Positions 33,715 through 47,485 of a stretch of 64,000 nucleotides of DNA are shown here, in pieces. The notes under the pieces were generated by a model that was given only the letters and a program-made list of their open reading frames with translations, had not been told where the DNA came from and did not search any database. The number at the start of each line of letters is the position of its first letter. The stretch's first letter is position 1. The position numbers and the translations under genes are program-made. Source of the DNA: Cristatella mucedo (lineage: Eukaryota > Bryozoa > Phylactolaemata > Cristatellidae); the NCBI GenBank assembly GCA_009760855.2, contig WPIO01000021.1:4782501-4846500 (forward strand), in the 5' to 3' direction.

Positions 33715-34270
33715 AATAATAATCATAATAATAATAATAATAATAATAATGCACTTGATAAAGCTCCCTCAGAGAACTTAATCTCTCTCTAGGCGCTTTA
33801 CATTTGCTGCAAAGTGAAATGCAATTGAATGGTAAGTAAAATCATGCTTGAAAAACAAGCAAAATGAATAATATGGTTAGGGGTGACATGCACAGGGTCA
33901 GCATGCAAATGTGGTTAGTGGCAGCATGCACAGTGTCAGCACGCATAAGCACATCAAGGACGAATCACAGGGACCCACTAAGTGCTGTCCTAAATAGGTG
34001 TGTTTTTAAGTTCCTTTTAAATGTGGTCAGGTCAGGGGATGTACTGACGCAAGTCGGGAGGGAGTTCCAGGCTTTGGGAGCATACGAACTAAATGCACGG
34101 TCTTCAAAGGAATTGAGGTTTGTACGAGGTATTGGTAGACTGTTGGATACCGAAAAGTGGGTGGTACGATGCTTGGCCTGATGGGGTAGTATATCTGACA
34201 GATAGGCTGGAGCCATAGAATGAAGGGACCTAAAAGTGAGCGACATAACCTTGAAGTCAATCCGTGGCAA
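33715..34270 (-). mobile_element. LINE L-B, young-looking 5'-truncated copy, antisense
   Basis: Tail (AAT)n at 33715-33750 on the + strand. The - strand encodes RIDFKVMSLTFRSLHSMAP, KHRTTHFSVSNSLPIPRTN, SYAPKAWNSLPTC and FKRNLKTHLFRTALSGSL without a stop. By eye the 3' UTR is almost the same as the copy at 10.0-11.24 kb, pointing to recent activity of this family. Confidence 0.9.
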
Positions 34271-34655
34271 TAATGCATTGACCTCGGTCATCTGTGTATC
34301 ACTGCCCACTTTATTCAGTAGTTTCTCGGTGCATCTTAATCCTGAGGCAGCTCCTCTCAAGTATGGCCTGTGGAATGCGTGAACCTACGCTATTGTTCCC
34401 AAGTCGGTGTCAGGGCATAATACGACTGCTATACACATTCCTATGGACAAGGTTGTCAAAAACGTGGCCAGACTTAGCAGGCCATAGGCAGTGTTAAAAA
34501 GTTATGCGTAGCGAAATGACATGCCACGAGCCGTATCCTATGCAGTCTCGTTTTATTTTTTCAGCCTTCATTCAGCAACGGCATTGTTGAGAGCATCAGC
34601 ACATCCTTAGTAAACTCCTACATGCTCATCATCTGTCTGCCTTAGAATCGTGCTT

Positions 34656-35420
34656 TATAATAATAATAATAATATATTTGATAGGGCACCCTCAGAAAAC
34701 TCACTCTCTTACTAGGCACTTTAGATTTGCTCCAAAGGTAGCACGATCGAATGGTTAGCAGTAGCATACTCAATGAGTAACAAGAATAACATGGTTAGGG
34801 GTTACATGCACAGCGTCAACATGCAAATGTGTTTAGTGACAGCATACAGTGTCATTAGGCATAAGCAAATGGGGTTCAAATCAGAGGGACCCACCAAATG
34901 CTGTAATAAATAGACGCATTTTAGTTTCTTTTTAAATGTGGTCAAGTCGGGAGATGTCGTGACGCAAGTTGGAAGTGAGTTCCAGGCTTTGGAAGCATAC
35001 TGTGATGCCCACGACAGACAAGCCTAGCTGCAAAGTGTTGCACCTGCTGTAAGCGCCTGAGTACATAGGCCGGTAGACCAGTAGGCAGTGAGTTACAGAA
35101 GTCAAGAAGGGATGTCACAAATGCAAGGACCAATTTAGATGTTGTATCCGTGTCTAAACAAGCCCGAACGTTAGCAATGTTGTGTAGCTAAAAATAGGCC
35201 GACTTGACTGGAGCTGATGTGGTTCTCTAATGAGGGGTCACCTTGGAACATGACACCTAGACTTCGTGCAGATTCAGCAGGAGATATGCTGGCAGAACCT
35301 ATTTTGAGCGTTAACTTTTCTCATTTTTGAATCACACTTGGTGTGCACCTAGCTTTTAGGCTTGGTTCAAAGAGAGCGAGTTCGTGTTGACTTCAGTGCA
35401 CTCATCAATTTAAGGGGTCT
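34656..35420 (-). mobile_element. LINE L-B, older copy, antisense
   Basis: The (AAT)n tail at 34656 is followed by the reversed L-B 3' UTR. The - strand has FVTSLLDFCNSLPTGLPAY, RRLQQVQHFAARLVCRG and earlier ORF blocks to about 35420. A deletion has removed the LHWLPVKQ region. Confidence 0.8.
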
Positions 35421-36355
35421 TCTAATGGGTACATCGGGGCCACGTGCTGTTTTTTGCCTATCAAATCTAGTGACCCTTTGATGATTATGCCAGCTGTGGT
35501 TTATAGTATCGCTTGACCATCTAATTGACATTGTGTGAAGCATTGGTCAGCTGGAATAGCATGTCAAATCTGGCAGCCTTGCACCAAGACACTTTCAGAT
35601 AATCGTTTTAAGGGCTGGCTTGAACATGTCTGCACTCCAGCTCAGCACCACGAGATCGATCACATTATGGCTCCAGCAGCAGAGGTGGAATTTCGGTAGT
35701 ACCTTGTGCAACCGAGACTAAATCAGCATTTGATTTCGGGGACTCGGGAAGCCTGCGGCAGGCCATTTGCACGTGACACAGTGCCCACTTCGGGTCTCCG
35801 GACATCATCGGGCATCAGCAGCTTTCAGCAGCTTTTCGTGACTTTCTGCTTTCTGCAGCCGTTACACAGCACGTAGCGAAGTGAAGCAACCGGATGAGTC
35901 CATCTGATCTAGGCCTTTGTTTAGAAGTAGGCTATCCACTGCCAGCGATCCGAAAGTCACTTGAATTGCTGAGCCTCCGGCAGGCGGCTATGTGAAGCCA
36001 GGTAACAAGTCCTGTTTACAATAGCTGTGCAGGTTAATTTATAGATGACAACTTGATAGCTTCCTTTGTGGTACGTGACAAAGGTAAACAGCTACTGTAA
36101 CCGGCAACCGTCTGACTGGTCCAGAGTGACAACAGCAACTAGAAACAAACACTTCCTGCAAAAAGTTTTGATTTGACAGAATTGCGTATGCATACCCCTT
36201 TCCTCAGCCAGCCGGCACCTTGCTCTTGCACGTGTGCATGCTCATTCGTATGTACTCTAAGCACACATGCACACACACACAAGCAAACGTGCACACAACC
36301 TCGCTCTCTCCACACAAGCTCACTCTCTCGTCCTCTTTCGCCCTAGTCTCTCTCC

Positions 36356-36751
<396 letters not shown>

Positions 36752-37170
36752 CTCTCTCTTCCAATTCCTATCTTTATCTTCCTTTCTCAGCTATTTTTGC
36801 TGAGCTCGGCTATGGCCCGTGGTCCATGAGAATATCCTCGGCCGGCCGGCCAAGCCAAGTACAAAGGTGTATTTACCAGCTATGCAGCAGCCATAATAAA
36901 GCTGCGAATTAAATGTCAAGTTAATTTGTGCCTATTAAGAGCACATTAGATATGTCCCACCGGTGGCATCTGCTTCTTGACCAAAGGCTGAGCTTGACTG
37001 TTCGAGCTGCTGCCGGAGCAGCCAGCTTTGGCTGCTGCCTGAGCAAGCTATACACATACCCGGACAGCCCCGGACTGCTGCCTATTAACTGCTGCCTATT
37101 AACTGCTGCCTATTAACTGCAGGGTGGGGGGCCGCCCACCGGAGGAGGGTGGCAGAACAGCTGCATGGCG

Positions 37171-37264
<94 letters not shown>

Positions 37265-37291
37265 CGCGCACACGCGCACCCACACACACTA
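37171..37291. repeat. (CA)n microsatellite
   Basis: About 90 bp of pure CA, then a CG-interrupted continuation. Confidence 0.95.
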
Positions 37292-37999
37292 TTGCATGGC
37301 CCAATGGTTAGATGATCACTGCCTGCAACTTACGGCAGGAAACCATCTGGTCGCAGCCACCGGAACCTGGCTGCAGCTGGACAATCAATTTTTATTATCG
37401 GAAAGGGACGCCTTGCAAAATCAGCCAGGACTAGCCTCTTATGATCGTAGAAGGAGTGGGAAGAAATATTACGACAACACTGCTGCCGTTGCTAATTTAA
37501 TTCAGCAGTAATGGCATTGTTGTGGCTGGCCATTCACTTGGTGTCTGGGCAGCCTAATGATGGCAAAGCAAGAGAAGCTACAAGTAGAAACCTTGTTGGC
37601 ATGCTAACGTCTTTAACGTTTAGCAGCAGTCATCAAATCATGGTTCCCTCGAGCTTCGCTGCGTAGAGCTAAATAAAATTTGGCTGCCTATCTAGTTCTG
37701 TCGCAGAAAAAAAGTTTAGTAAATGAGATCTGAGTATAGTTCCACAAGTAGCTGTAATCGAGTATTACTATTTTAATCTATCCCACTCTCTCAGTACCAC
37801 ACAAGCTGTAGGCTTTCAGATCGTTGCACAGAAGATCATCACGGCAGAGATCGCTGTACTATGCGATCTGTCGAGAATTGGAGTTCCCTGGTCCATTCTC
37901 ATCAGAGGTTCTTGATTTGCTAGACGCATGACAGCAGCAGGACGTTGCACGGCATCCTTCAGCTTGTTCGCGACTAATGCCTTTGCGATGTGGTCCTAA

Positions 38000-38050
38000 T
38001 GCGTAACGAAAGTCGCTCAGGCTTTGAGTGGGCTATAGAAAGCTCTACTT
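38000..38050 (+). mobile_element. LINE L-A tail scrap
   Basis: AACGAAAGTCGCTCAGGCTT and GGGCTATAGAAAGCTCTAC resemble the L-A 3' UTR near CCGAAAGCCGCTTAGGC and GCGCTATACAAAACTCT. Short and diverged. Confidence 0.45.
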
Positions 38051-38689
38051 TGTAGCACCTGCCTTGATCTTAGTGGCTTCGTGGAGCTTTTAGGGAGAGA
38101 TACATTACAGTACATGTCATCCCTTCCCAGAGTCTGTATGGGGCACCAAACGAGCAGCGAGAAATACTTAAAGCAGCTCTGCTTAGGTCGCGATGTGATT
38201 GCCGTCGCCCCGTTTCTCTAGCATCGATTTGTAATGGCAACCGAGCTCGAGAAAATAGCACAGATACAATAGCTGAATAGCACTGACCTTCTAGAGAAAG
38301 CAGGTCAGAGGTCTAGAGAAAGAAGGAGGAAGCAGCTCAGCCAGCACAGCTCAGGCAGCCTACAAAAGTACAGAATATATTAAGTGCCTCGACAGATATT
38401 TAGTTATGTGATGGTGCCATAGTAATGTATTGCTTTTGTTATTATTATTACTATTATGTGGAAGTGCTGCACTAGCGTTCCTCCAGTATCTTTATTTGTC
38501 AGCTGGTCACAGTTGCCTGCTGCACAATAATAATAGTAGCAGTAATGGTATTGAAGCACCGCAAGTAAGTGGCACCGCAAGAGTATGGATTAAGTGGCAC
38601 CGCAAGAGAACGAGAGCTCCGTCTTGTCACACATGCTGCATGTGCTGGAAAAGAGGCGTGGCAGTAGCAGTTTGTCATTGCTTAGTGTA

Positions 38690-39345
38690 AGCATGCACAG
38701 TTTTAGCATGCATGCATAAGCACACCAAAGGACAAATCGTGCCGACTAAGCGAATGCGAATGCGAAGAGCTTCGTCCAATTCTGTAAAGTCGGGGGACGT
38801 GTCGCCAGCTGGTAGTGAGTTCATGACAGCAGGAGCATCACGAGCAGAAGGCTTCACGGTCACGGAAGGGATTTGATTGTCGCTTTGGGGCATAACTAAC
38901 TAAGCGACCTGAGCTAGAGTGGCACGAAGCAAAGCCTGGGAATGGCAGTTTTTCATATAGGTAGCCCGGAGAAAGAGGATGGAGGGTTCTATAAGTTAGT
39001 GATTGAACCTTTAAGTCGATACACTGCTTGATAGGTAGCCAGTGCGAGTATTTGGGAATATTATGTAACATGGCAGTTGTGCCATTCACAACAGACAAGT
39101 CTGTCTGCAGAAGTAGTTGTCAACTGAAAGTGCCCTAATGCATTGGCAGGATTGTCTGCATTCGGTGAGCAAGAGAAATCTGGATAGGAGGACCCCAAAT
39201 ATGTGCACTAGCTTGGCTGCCACCTGCTTATCTGAGTTCGGGATTTTAATTTTTGCATGCCTGCATAGCTGAAAGTAGACACGCGCGATTAGTAAGGGGA
39301 GCATTTGTGTGGTCATCACTGCAGGGGTTGGCTGTGATTTAGTTG
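38690..39345 (-). mobile_element. LINE L-B, old copy, antisense
   Basis: The - strand has SHWLPIKQCIDLKVQSLTYR followed by LHPLSPGYLYEKLPF, and upstream SDKQVAAKLVHIFGVLLSRF. The 3' UTR (TTAGCATGCATGCATAAGCA reversed) lies near 38700. No ATT tail is left. Confidence 0.75.
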
Positions 39346-39407
39346 AAGTTTTCAACCGGCTTTCTGCTTGTTCTGCCGCAGCAGTGGTGCTTCAGATTCT
39401 ATCCTCT

Positions 39408-39558
39408 TAGCCGAGCTGGTTGGGCCTAGCAGTTAAGGTGCTCGCCCCGACCAAGGTCTGGCTGAGGTCGTGGGCTCGAGCCCCGAGGCATATGTGAAGC
39501 GCCTGAATAGAGATTAAGTTCTCTTGGGGCGCTATATAGATGAATTATATATTATATA
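39408..39558 (+). mobile_element. SINE-1 copy (tRNA-derived), well preserved
   Basis: Head GAGCTGGTTGGGCCTAGCAG then TTAAGGTGCTCGCC, with B box GGGCTCGAGCCCC. The tail GTGAAGCGCCTGAATAG continues through AGAGATTAAGTTCTCT (39509-39524) and GGGGCGCTATATAGATG. The 16-nt block is identical to 11190-11205 in the L-B LINE tail. Confidence 0.85.
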
Positions 39559-39669
39559 TATTTTATATATCCTCGTGGGCGGGGCAGCGCCCTCCGCCCT
39601 CTGCTGAGTTGAGACTGTCGATCGTGTTTTCTCACGTGGTTCATCGCCGGCCGTCGGCTCTGCGTGCAG

Positions 39670-39825
39670 GCTCACGACTCTCGAAAGACTACGCTGATGC
39701 AGCAGACGCTGGTGTCCCGAAAGGAAAAAGGCGACACGCACGAGCAGTCGTTTATGGAGAAGTTCCAGCGTCGCTACCACGATCAGCTGGTTCGAGAGCA
39801 CGAGGACCACCTCAAGCACTTTCAG
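39670..39825 (+). CDS. Coiled-coil protein gene, exon 8 (residues 280-331)
   Basis: The acceptor is CTGCGTGCAG and the donor GTGAGT; it is phase 0 at both ends, 156 bp and 52 codons. It encodes AHDSRKTTLMQQTLVSRK and later FQRRYHDQLVREHEDHLK, a basic/acidic helix rich in His and Gln. A SINE-1 copy ends about 110 bp upstream of the acceptor. Confidence 0.85.
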
Positions 39826-40564
39826 GTGAGTGGCATACTCAAACTTGTTCGAGCACCTGCAGTCTGCTCGAAGCGAGCACGGCCGGCCGGTGTTAAAAGG
39901 GCACGAGTTCGAAAAAATCGCATGCACGCTCTCGAGCAGCAAGAGAGGGCTGGACGCAAGCGTGGAGCGGGTTGTCGTCGCGATCTGTCCTGCAGTGGTC
40001 ACGTTGCCGCAGGCTGCTGAGCTCGTGAGCACCTGAGCCCCGGTCCTTGGGACTTGGGGGCGGCCACGGCCTGGCAGCACCAGGGAATCAGGCTGGAGGC
40101 ACTCGGGCATCAGCTGACGTCTGTCCGGCTGCGTCCGGCTGCGTCTCTGCTCCTGTGTCTGAGAGCAGCAGCAGCAGCGCTCACCTTCCGAGTGCAGCTG
40201 CTTCAATTGAATCGAGGGTGGCTCGAGGTGAAAGAGGCGACCGGAGTCTCGATCGCTGTGCTAGGCAAACGAAGCCAAGCTCCGTGCGCACGGAGCGGCA
40301 GACGTTGGGTGACAGCATTCTGAAAGGGTAGCTGGCTCTGTCTGCATATTGAGTAAGGCACTGCAGATGTGGCTGCTGTCACTCGATGGAAAGCTCTCCG
40401 GCGCGGCTTAAAGCTACAGCATCCATCCATACTCAGCATCCTGTTCATCTTTCTGTAATTAGACGCACAGGTCACTCAACTTTTCAAGGGTGGGTGGGTG
40501 GGTGCTGTTTGGAGGTAACCACAGCCGTGCACACTGCTCAGTGAGCACCAGTGCTGCTGTCATC

Positions 40565-40596
40565 CTCGCTGTGGCTCGAGCTCGAGCCACAGCGAG
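40565..40596. repeat. Perfect 32-bp palindrome
   Basis: CTCGCTGTGGCTCGAG followed at once by its exact reverse complement CTCGAGCCACAGCGAG, with no spacer. Confidence 0.95.
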
Positions 40597-41844
40597 CGCA
40601 GGGCATGCATGGCATGGAACGCCTGTAAGTCATTAGTTAGTGCAGCTTTTTCTCGTTTTTTCGCCTGTTACCAGTATTCGCTACCACAGTGGGGGGGAGG
40701 AGGAGGAGGCCATCTCTGCTTTTGTAAGGCCCTGCTCTCCAGCATTTACCGAGCGCCGCTTGGTCAGGTCTTATCACGATGATAATAGTAACGGTTATGA
40801 TACTCTTGCTAATGCTAATAATACTTTGCAGCATAATTGGTATCCCTCTGTAGCTAGTGTACCTTTTCGTTTGCCTGCACTTCAGAAGTAGAGAAAACGA
40901 CCTTTGCTCCCTGCACACTTTTTCTTTGTTACTCGGACAGTGATTAACTTGAAATCAACCCATTTCAAATGAGAAAACTTGCAAAATTGCACCTTGAGTT
41001 TCACTTTGAGTTAGATGTAACAGCGAGTGAATCAAAATTCACATGCATGTACTCCCAGAAGTCATATAAAAATTACCACTCCAAGAGATTCAGAAATCAG
41101 TAGATGTTCTATATTTGCGGCTATACTTAAAATCGCTTTCCGGAAGAAATCCCCGAACAGAGCCTCCCATTATGTTTTCATTAAATTATCGTCGGCAATG
41201 ACGTTTAGAGCTGGTTTTCCGATTCTAGCGAAAGAAAGTGATTTTTGCCTTTCTCCTTCGAGAAAGATTCGTTGCTTTCGTTGAATTTGTCGTGGCAAGC
41301 GCCAAGGATATGGACTTCGACAGACATCATGCGTCCCATTTTGGCATAGCTCTGTATGAGATCGTGAACATTCACTATAGTTTGAAGCCTTGTAGTTGCC
41401 CGGAAAGCCGTGAAGCACTGAAAGAACACGAACCACTAGAACTTGAGGCGAAGCACACGAACCATACCATAAAGCTGCAAGCCACAGCATAACTGTTGTG
41501 GTTCGTGGAGCTGGTGACCCTTACCCTTGATTTATTCGCGGTATCGTTATTTTGATCTGGAAGTGTGCAGGTATTTTAGGCTCATAGATCCGAGCTCAAT
41601 AGTCCTTCGTTGTTTGGTGCTTCCTGTTTCCATGGTCTTGGGGATACACTGCTAGGATGGATAGAGTTTCGTGCTATGTCCTACGGCACGGCAGCTTGAA
41701 ACCAGGCTGCACTGGTATTTCTATGACAGCATCACCTCCTTTAACTTATCCTAAATGACCATGTAATATCAGGTAATGTAGCAGCCCCCACCTCTGCACA
41801 CCTAAGTGCCATTGAATAAACTCGGTGATCCTAGCTGCTTAAAC

Positions 41845-42000
41845 AGCCTCTTTCTTGTATAGCGACAGAAGAGCCTTTACGGCTATCACCACCGCTTGCA
41901 GTGGCGATAAAGGATCGCCCACCACAAGAATCGAACCCACGACCTCGGGACCGAGGTCGTGAAAGCAACCGCCTTAGCTAGTGTGCCATTACGGCTCACC
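41845..42000 (-). mobile_element. SINE-2 copy, full-length head, antisense
   Basis: On the - strand: GGTGAGCCGTAATGGCACAC, A box TAGCTAAGGCGG (41969-41980), an 11-bp-arm palindrome, B box GGGTTCGATTC (41928-41938), the body GGGCGATCCTTTATCGCC, the tail GGCTCTTCTGTCGCTATAC and GAGGCTGTTTAAGCAG. A and B boxes have RNA polymerase III promoter form. Confidence 0.85.
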
Positions 42001-42035
42001 GATACACTTGCCTATGAGAGCTTAGTAGCTGTTCT

Positions 42036-42065
<30 letters not shown>
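42036..42065. repeat. (CAG)10 run
   Basis: Ten CAG units starting about 35 bp from the 5' end of the neighbouring antisense SINE-2. Confidence 0.95.
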
Positions 42066-42068
<3 letters not shown>

Positions 42069-44841
42069 GTCCAGCACTCACCACTATCGCAGCTGTTCCT
42101 GCTGCTCTAGCTATACCCCTTCCTCAAGTTTGCACGTTTGGCTAGAGGTCCTCTTTTCGTGGGAGGTGTTGCATAAAGGGTCCAGAAATGGCAGTCTGTC
42201 CTGCTGGGAGACAACTGCTGCTGTTTACAGCTGCATGCTATGAGAATGCAGTCTGTGTAGGCGCCGTCCATGCGTCAGCAATGGCGAGCCGGCATCTGCT
42301 TTCAATGATCACCAATTGCACGGCAGCCTTCCAGCCATCCCCGAGGACGGCTGGAAAAAAAGCAGGAGAAACAATCACACTGTGTCCTACAGGAAATGCG
42401 GCCGTTTCCTGATAGAGGGCTTGCTGCCGCATAGAATCAAACTGTGGCTTGCCGCTGCCGGCCTGCTCAGCAGTGCAGGTCGCGGCTGCTTAAGCGACCG
42501 GCGTGCCCCTCACCCCAACACACAAGTTGTGCTGCAGCCCAACTTCGACAGCGGCAGGACTCGAGCAGATTGTGTGGCTCGGAATTGGGGGCGTGAGCTT
42601 TGGCAGCATCACTACAGCTCGAAGCCTCGGCCCAGAGCCTTGCAAGAGGCAGCTGCAGCTGCAGCAACAGCAGTCAGAGACCGGACCGGCCATAGAACTT
42701 GCGCAGCCTAGACGGAAGGCTCTCGGCTCACGTCTAAGCTCGGCTCCTAGCTAGGTGCCGGCAGTCGGGCCGGCGGGCAGGCTGAGCCGCCCGGGCAGCT
42801 CTTCCAGTGACACTCGAGCGACTGTTGAGGGCCACTATTACAGCTACTGGCTTGGAGAGGCCACTCAGCAGGCGGCGGCGTCGCTGGAAAGCTTAAGAGT
42901 AGATACAAGCGCACAATGGATGTGTGATCTGGACGACCTGAGCAGCTTGCTGAGTGCCCTGCCGACGTCGAGATCGTTGGCCGAAGCTCTGCCAAGGTAA
43001 ACTCGGGCACCTGCAGGGCCACCGATCCGGAGCTAATCCTGGTCGGGAGCAGAGGCCTTCGAGGATCGAGTGAAGAGGTCACGCCAAAAGGCTCAGAGCT
43101 CCTCGGCGTGGCACATCGCGTTGCGTCGTCGTCGTGGCAGATCGCTCAGGGTCTGGGCTTTTGAATGAGAGATCAGCCAGCCGGAAGCCAAGCACCGCCC
43201 TAGCCCCGAACCCTCCCCCTTTCCTGGAGCTGTGCTTATCGCCATCGGCCCGGGCGCCGTGCTGTCCTGACCGAAGAGTGAAATTGGTGGAGCTGGGCTC
43301 TTCCTAATGAAATAATGGCACCCAATTTTAGCTGCCAGCAGCCACTGTGTGGCCGACAGTGCCACGGCTGCAGCAGCACGAACCTCGAGGAGCAGGCAGC
43401 CACCAGGAGAGAGAGAGAGCACTAATTGCAGTGGTCACTGTGGCACCGAGCTGCCAGCCGCTTAGCTGCCGGGTTCATTGCTTGCGTTAGCCAGGCACTT
43501 GCCGGTGCAGTGCCGACTTCTTTTCTCCTGCTGCTTGTTTGCAAGCGAAAGTGCAGGCGGCCGGCCTCTGTGGCACATCGCTAGGAGGACGAACGAAGCA
43601 CGGTCGATCCACATCGGTCCTCTGCCCAGTCCCTTGCCTCTCCCGCCCCCACCGGCGTTGACGACGATGCATAGCTGCTGCCATGCCTCGTCGTCAACGG
43701 TAAATGCCGTTGCAGCAGTCGGCTGTGCTGCCTGTACATAAGGATCGAGTGTGCTCACACATCTGTGGCTGTCATCATAGGTCGAGCCGAGCAAGGCGGG
43801 TTAACCGGTTGAGAATATCAGCATGGGATGGAGAGGCTAGTGAATACTATCAAGTGCCCTGGCCCCAGAAGAGCTTTCGGGAAGTTGGTCTTAGCATGGC
43901 ACACACGAGCTCCGGACTTTGTCATGTGTGGGCCAACGAATGCTACTTGCCTGTTACAAGCGTTATTGTAGGCTGTACCAATTCAACTTAGGGCCACGTC
44001 TAGCTTCTATAAGGACACCAGTGGAGCCACAGATGGACAATTCAAAAATACTGAAGTGAGCACCATACACACACACATGCCCAGCATACATGCGTACTCA
44101 GCATCTGCTCTCCCGGCTCTACCTGCCTTGCCTGCCCTGCTGTCCTGTCTCAAAGTCTGTCTCCCTGTCTGAGAGGACTAATAGCCTTTCCTCCGAGCCC
44201 CATATCTAGGTTCTGCTTCTCGGGAGCCTAGATTTATCATTGCCCTGCATAAGTTGCATATTAAATTTGTCCTTAGCCCAAGGGTCTATCCTAGCATCTT
44301 TTTAAAGAGGCTATTGGTAGGTGCCGCTCATTAGGCAAGTCGGCACTAGGCGAGGAGAACCTTTTGAAACTGCTGTCAAGTTTTTTTGTTGCTCCTTCAA
44401 AAAAACTCCATGCCGAGTAGGTTGAGATCAGTTACACTTGCACCCATTGCATACTCGACATCCTGTCCATGACAGCATCTGAGCATCCCACCAGCTGTCA
44501 TTAACGTGTATCCAGAATTGTCGGCTTTGCCTGCCATCTCCCACCACGTGGCACGTTTTTCAGCTTTTAGGCAAGTCCTGCATCAGCACACTGCTAGGCA
44601 CTCCCTATTGTCTTGACACTCTCTACTGCTGTCCTTTGCTGTCTGTGCTGCCAAATGCATGTCACGCAAGGAATGCAGCTGAACGTGCATATCTGCACGC
44701 TCATATTAATACCAAAGCAAGTGTTCGTCAATGCCTACGAGCAGCACCTACACTTAGCACCTACATGCTCACGCACATGCTTGAGCCCGCTCGAACGCCT
44801 ACAGAGCAGCAGAGAAGTGCAAGCATCTCTGTGTATAAAAG

Positions 44842-45044
<203 letters not shown>

Positions 45045-45302
45045 CTGACACCCCAAACGCATGAGTGTGCACGTGTGTCCACGTGCATTTGTCATGTATA
45101 TTTGTGCATGTGTGCATGAGTTCTTGCTAACCTGCGAGTGTGCGACCGCATTCAGGTGCATTCATGAGTGCAGCAGAGGGCAAGGAGGGGAGTGAGTAGG
45201 TTACAGAGGATGAGGCCTGGCGGTGAGGTGGCCTCGGCCCTCGTTGGCCTGAGCTGCCGCCGCTTGCTGCCGCTGCTGATCCTTGCAGGTTGTCTGCTGT
45301 AG

Positions 45303-45530
45303 AAAATGGTGGGCAAGGGTGAGGACGAAGAGAGCCGGCTGTACGGTCACGTGCGAGAGGCTGAATATGCGCGCCAGAAGCAGGAGCAGAAGGTGCGTCG
45401 TCTGCAGCAGAAGCTCCTCGAGACACGCCGCAACCATGCCAACGAGGCCAAGACCAGCATGATCAGCATGATAAACCAGGAGAAGGAGCTGGAGCAGCGC
45501 TTCTACAGGGAGCGCGCAGAGCTGGACAAG
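45303..45530 (+). CDS. Coiled-coil protein gene, exon 9 (residues 332-407)
   Basis: This is the longest exon: 228 bp, 76 codons, phase 0 at both ends, with acceptor TCTGCTGTAG and donor GTGAGA. An earlier CAG at 45286-45288 would add 14 bp and break the frame, so the TAG at 45300-45302 is preferred. It begins KMVGKGEDEESRLYGHV, then runs through a Gln/Arg/Lys-rich helix (QEQKVRRLQQKLLETRR) and ends with RFYRERAELDK. The Met at its second codon could be read as a start, but the phase-0 junction with exon 8 makes an internal exon more likely. Confidence 0.85.
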
Positions 45531-45629
45531 GTGAGAGGCGCCAGCAGCAGCTGCTGCCGCTGCCGAGGCGGCAGAGCGAGGCAGCCGGCAATGCTTGGCA
45601 GCAAACGAGCGTTCTAGCAGCAGAAGAGC

Positions 45630-45667
45630 ACCTGCCCTGCCCTGCCCTGCCCTGCCCTGCCCTGCCC
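45630..45667. repeat. (CCCTG)n pentamer run
   Basis: About seven CCTGC/CCCTG units, 100 bp after exon 9. Confidence 0.9.
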
Positions 45668-46571
45668 TTCACTGCACTGCAATGCTGTCACTCGATGAAA
45701 AACGTGTGTTCTCTTGTTCTCGCTTCACCTCGTGCACCCTCGTGCGTCCTGCCCTCGGTGCTTCTGCATGCAGCTCGGACTCTGGCAGTGCCTAGTGCAC
45801 GCGGTGCCCTTGTCTCTGCTGTCGTCGGCGCCTTCCCCTGCCCTGCAGGCAGGTGGCCCCCTACTGCAGCATGGCTGCCGATCGCCTGCTGCTGCCCACC
45901 GGTTGCTTGGCCCCCTCCTCCAGGCAATACGGCTTCAACCGGTAATTATCAGGCTGCCACTTCTGTGGTGCGTGAGCAAGTCCCCTGGAGCACACACGGG
46001 TGCATGCTGCTGCCTCCTGTCTCCACAGCCTGCGATTCTGTTCCCAGGCTCTGCCCAGCACCATGACCGACGCCCACCCAGAGGTGGCTCCCTCCTAGGG
46101 CTGAAGCAGGCTCACCACCTGCAGCAGCCACAGTGGGCAAGCGATGATCGTTCCCTACAGTGCTGTGCAAGCGATGGAGGCTTTCCTTTGGTGAAATCCA
46201 TTGTTAATTGAATCCATATAGGCAGTGTTCAGCTATGGGCACAGCCTTGTGCTCTCGTGGCTCGACAAGAGCAATGCACAGCATGCACTCAATTTGATAC
46301 TGCTCTAGCTACATCTGGCTCGGCGTCTAGCAAGCGAGGCCACCTCGCTCTCCCAGCACCGCATACTTTAGGGGCGGTCCAGTCTCTGTCCTCACACGCA
46401 CCGGCTGCCTGCTGCCCTCGGCATGTCTGCGGATAGGAAATCGTTTCTGCCAGCATATCGGTTCACAAGCACTCGCCTAGCAGGTGTTCAAATTCCAACC
46501 AACAGGGGAGGGCCCTTTCAACGGCACTGCATGTAGCTAACAGGAGCTACTAAATTATGTGGTGCAGTTCA

Positions 46572-47040
<469 letters not shown>

Positions 47041-47394
47041 CTATGTGTCAATTCATGTGTGTGTGCGTGTGCATGTCTTGTTGTTTTCCTGTTTCTGTGC
47101 TCTTCTGCCCATTCACCATGAGTGAAAGTAGTGCTCCCGTTTCCAGTGGCATATGAGCAATCGATTGTGCCGAGCATCGTTCGATCGTTTGATTGGTGGT
47201 TTTGAGAGGCAAACATGCTGAAAGGTTGTTATCAGCTCGAGTGTTAGACGGCTGAGGTCGTCCTGCTCAGTTATCGTTTCTGTTCTTACTCAACTTGAAA
47301 CATTTGATGCCGAGCAGCCGAGCAGCAGCAGTGACACATATGATGCAGCAGAGAATGAGTTAGTAGTAAAGATAGCAAATATAATATATATGCA

Positions 47395-47485
47395 TAGCAC
47401 TCTCAGAGAACTTAATCTCTTTCTAGGCACTTTATATTTGCTGTAAAGAAAGCATGATCGAGTGGTTAGTGATAAGTTGCTGCCG
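47395..47485 (-). mobile_element. LINE L-B tail fragment, antisense
   Basis: CTCTCAGAGAACTTAATCTC followed by TTTCTAGGCACTTTATATTTG is the reversed L-B 3' end. Confidence 0.75.

Noticed and set aside
45306-45617. Exon 9 as a stand-alone small gene starting at its Met
   Set aside because: It has clean splice sites, joins exons 8 and 10 in phase, and the extension past the donor loses coiled-coil character.
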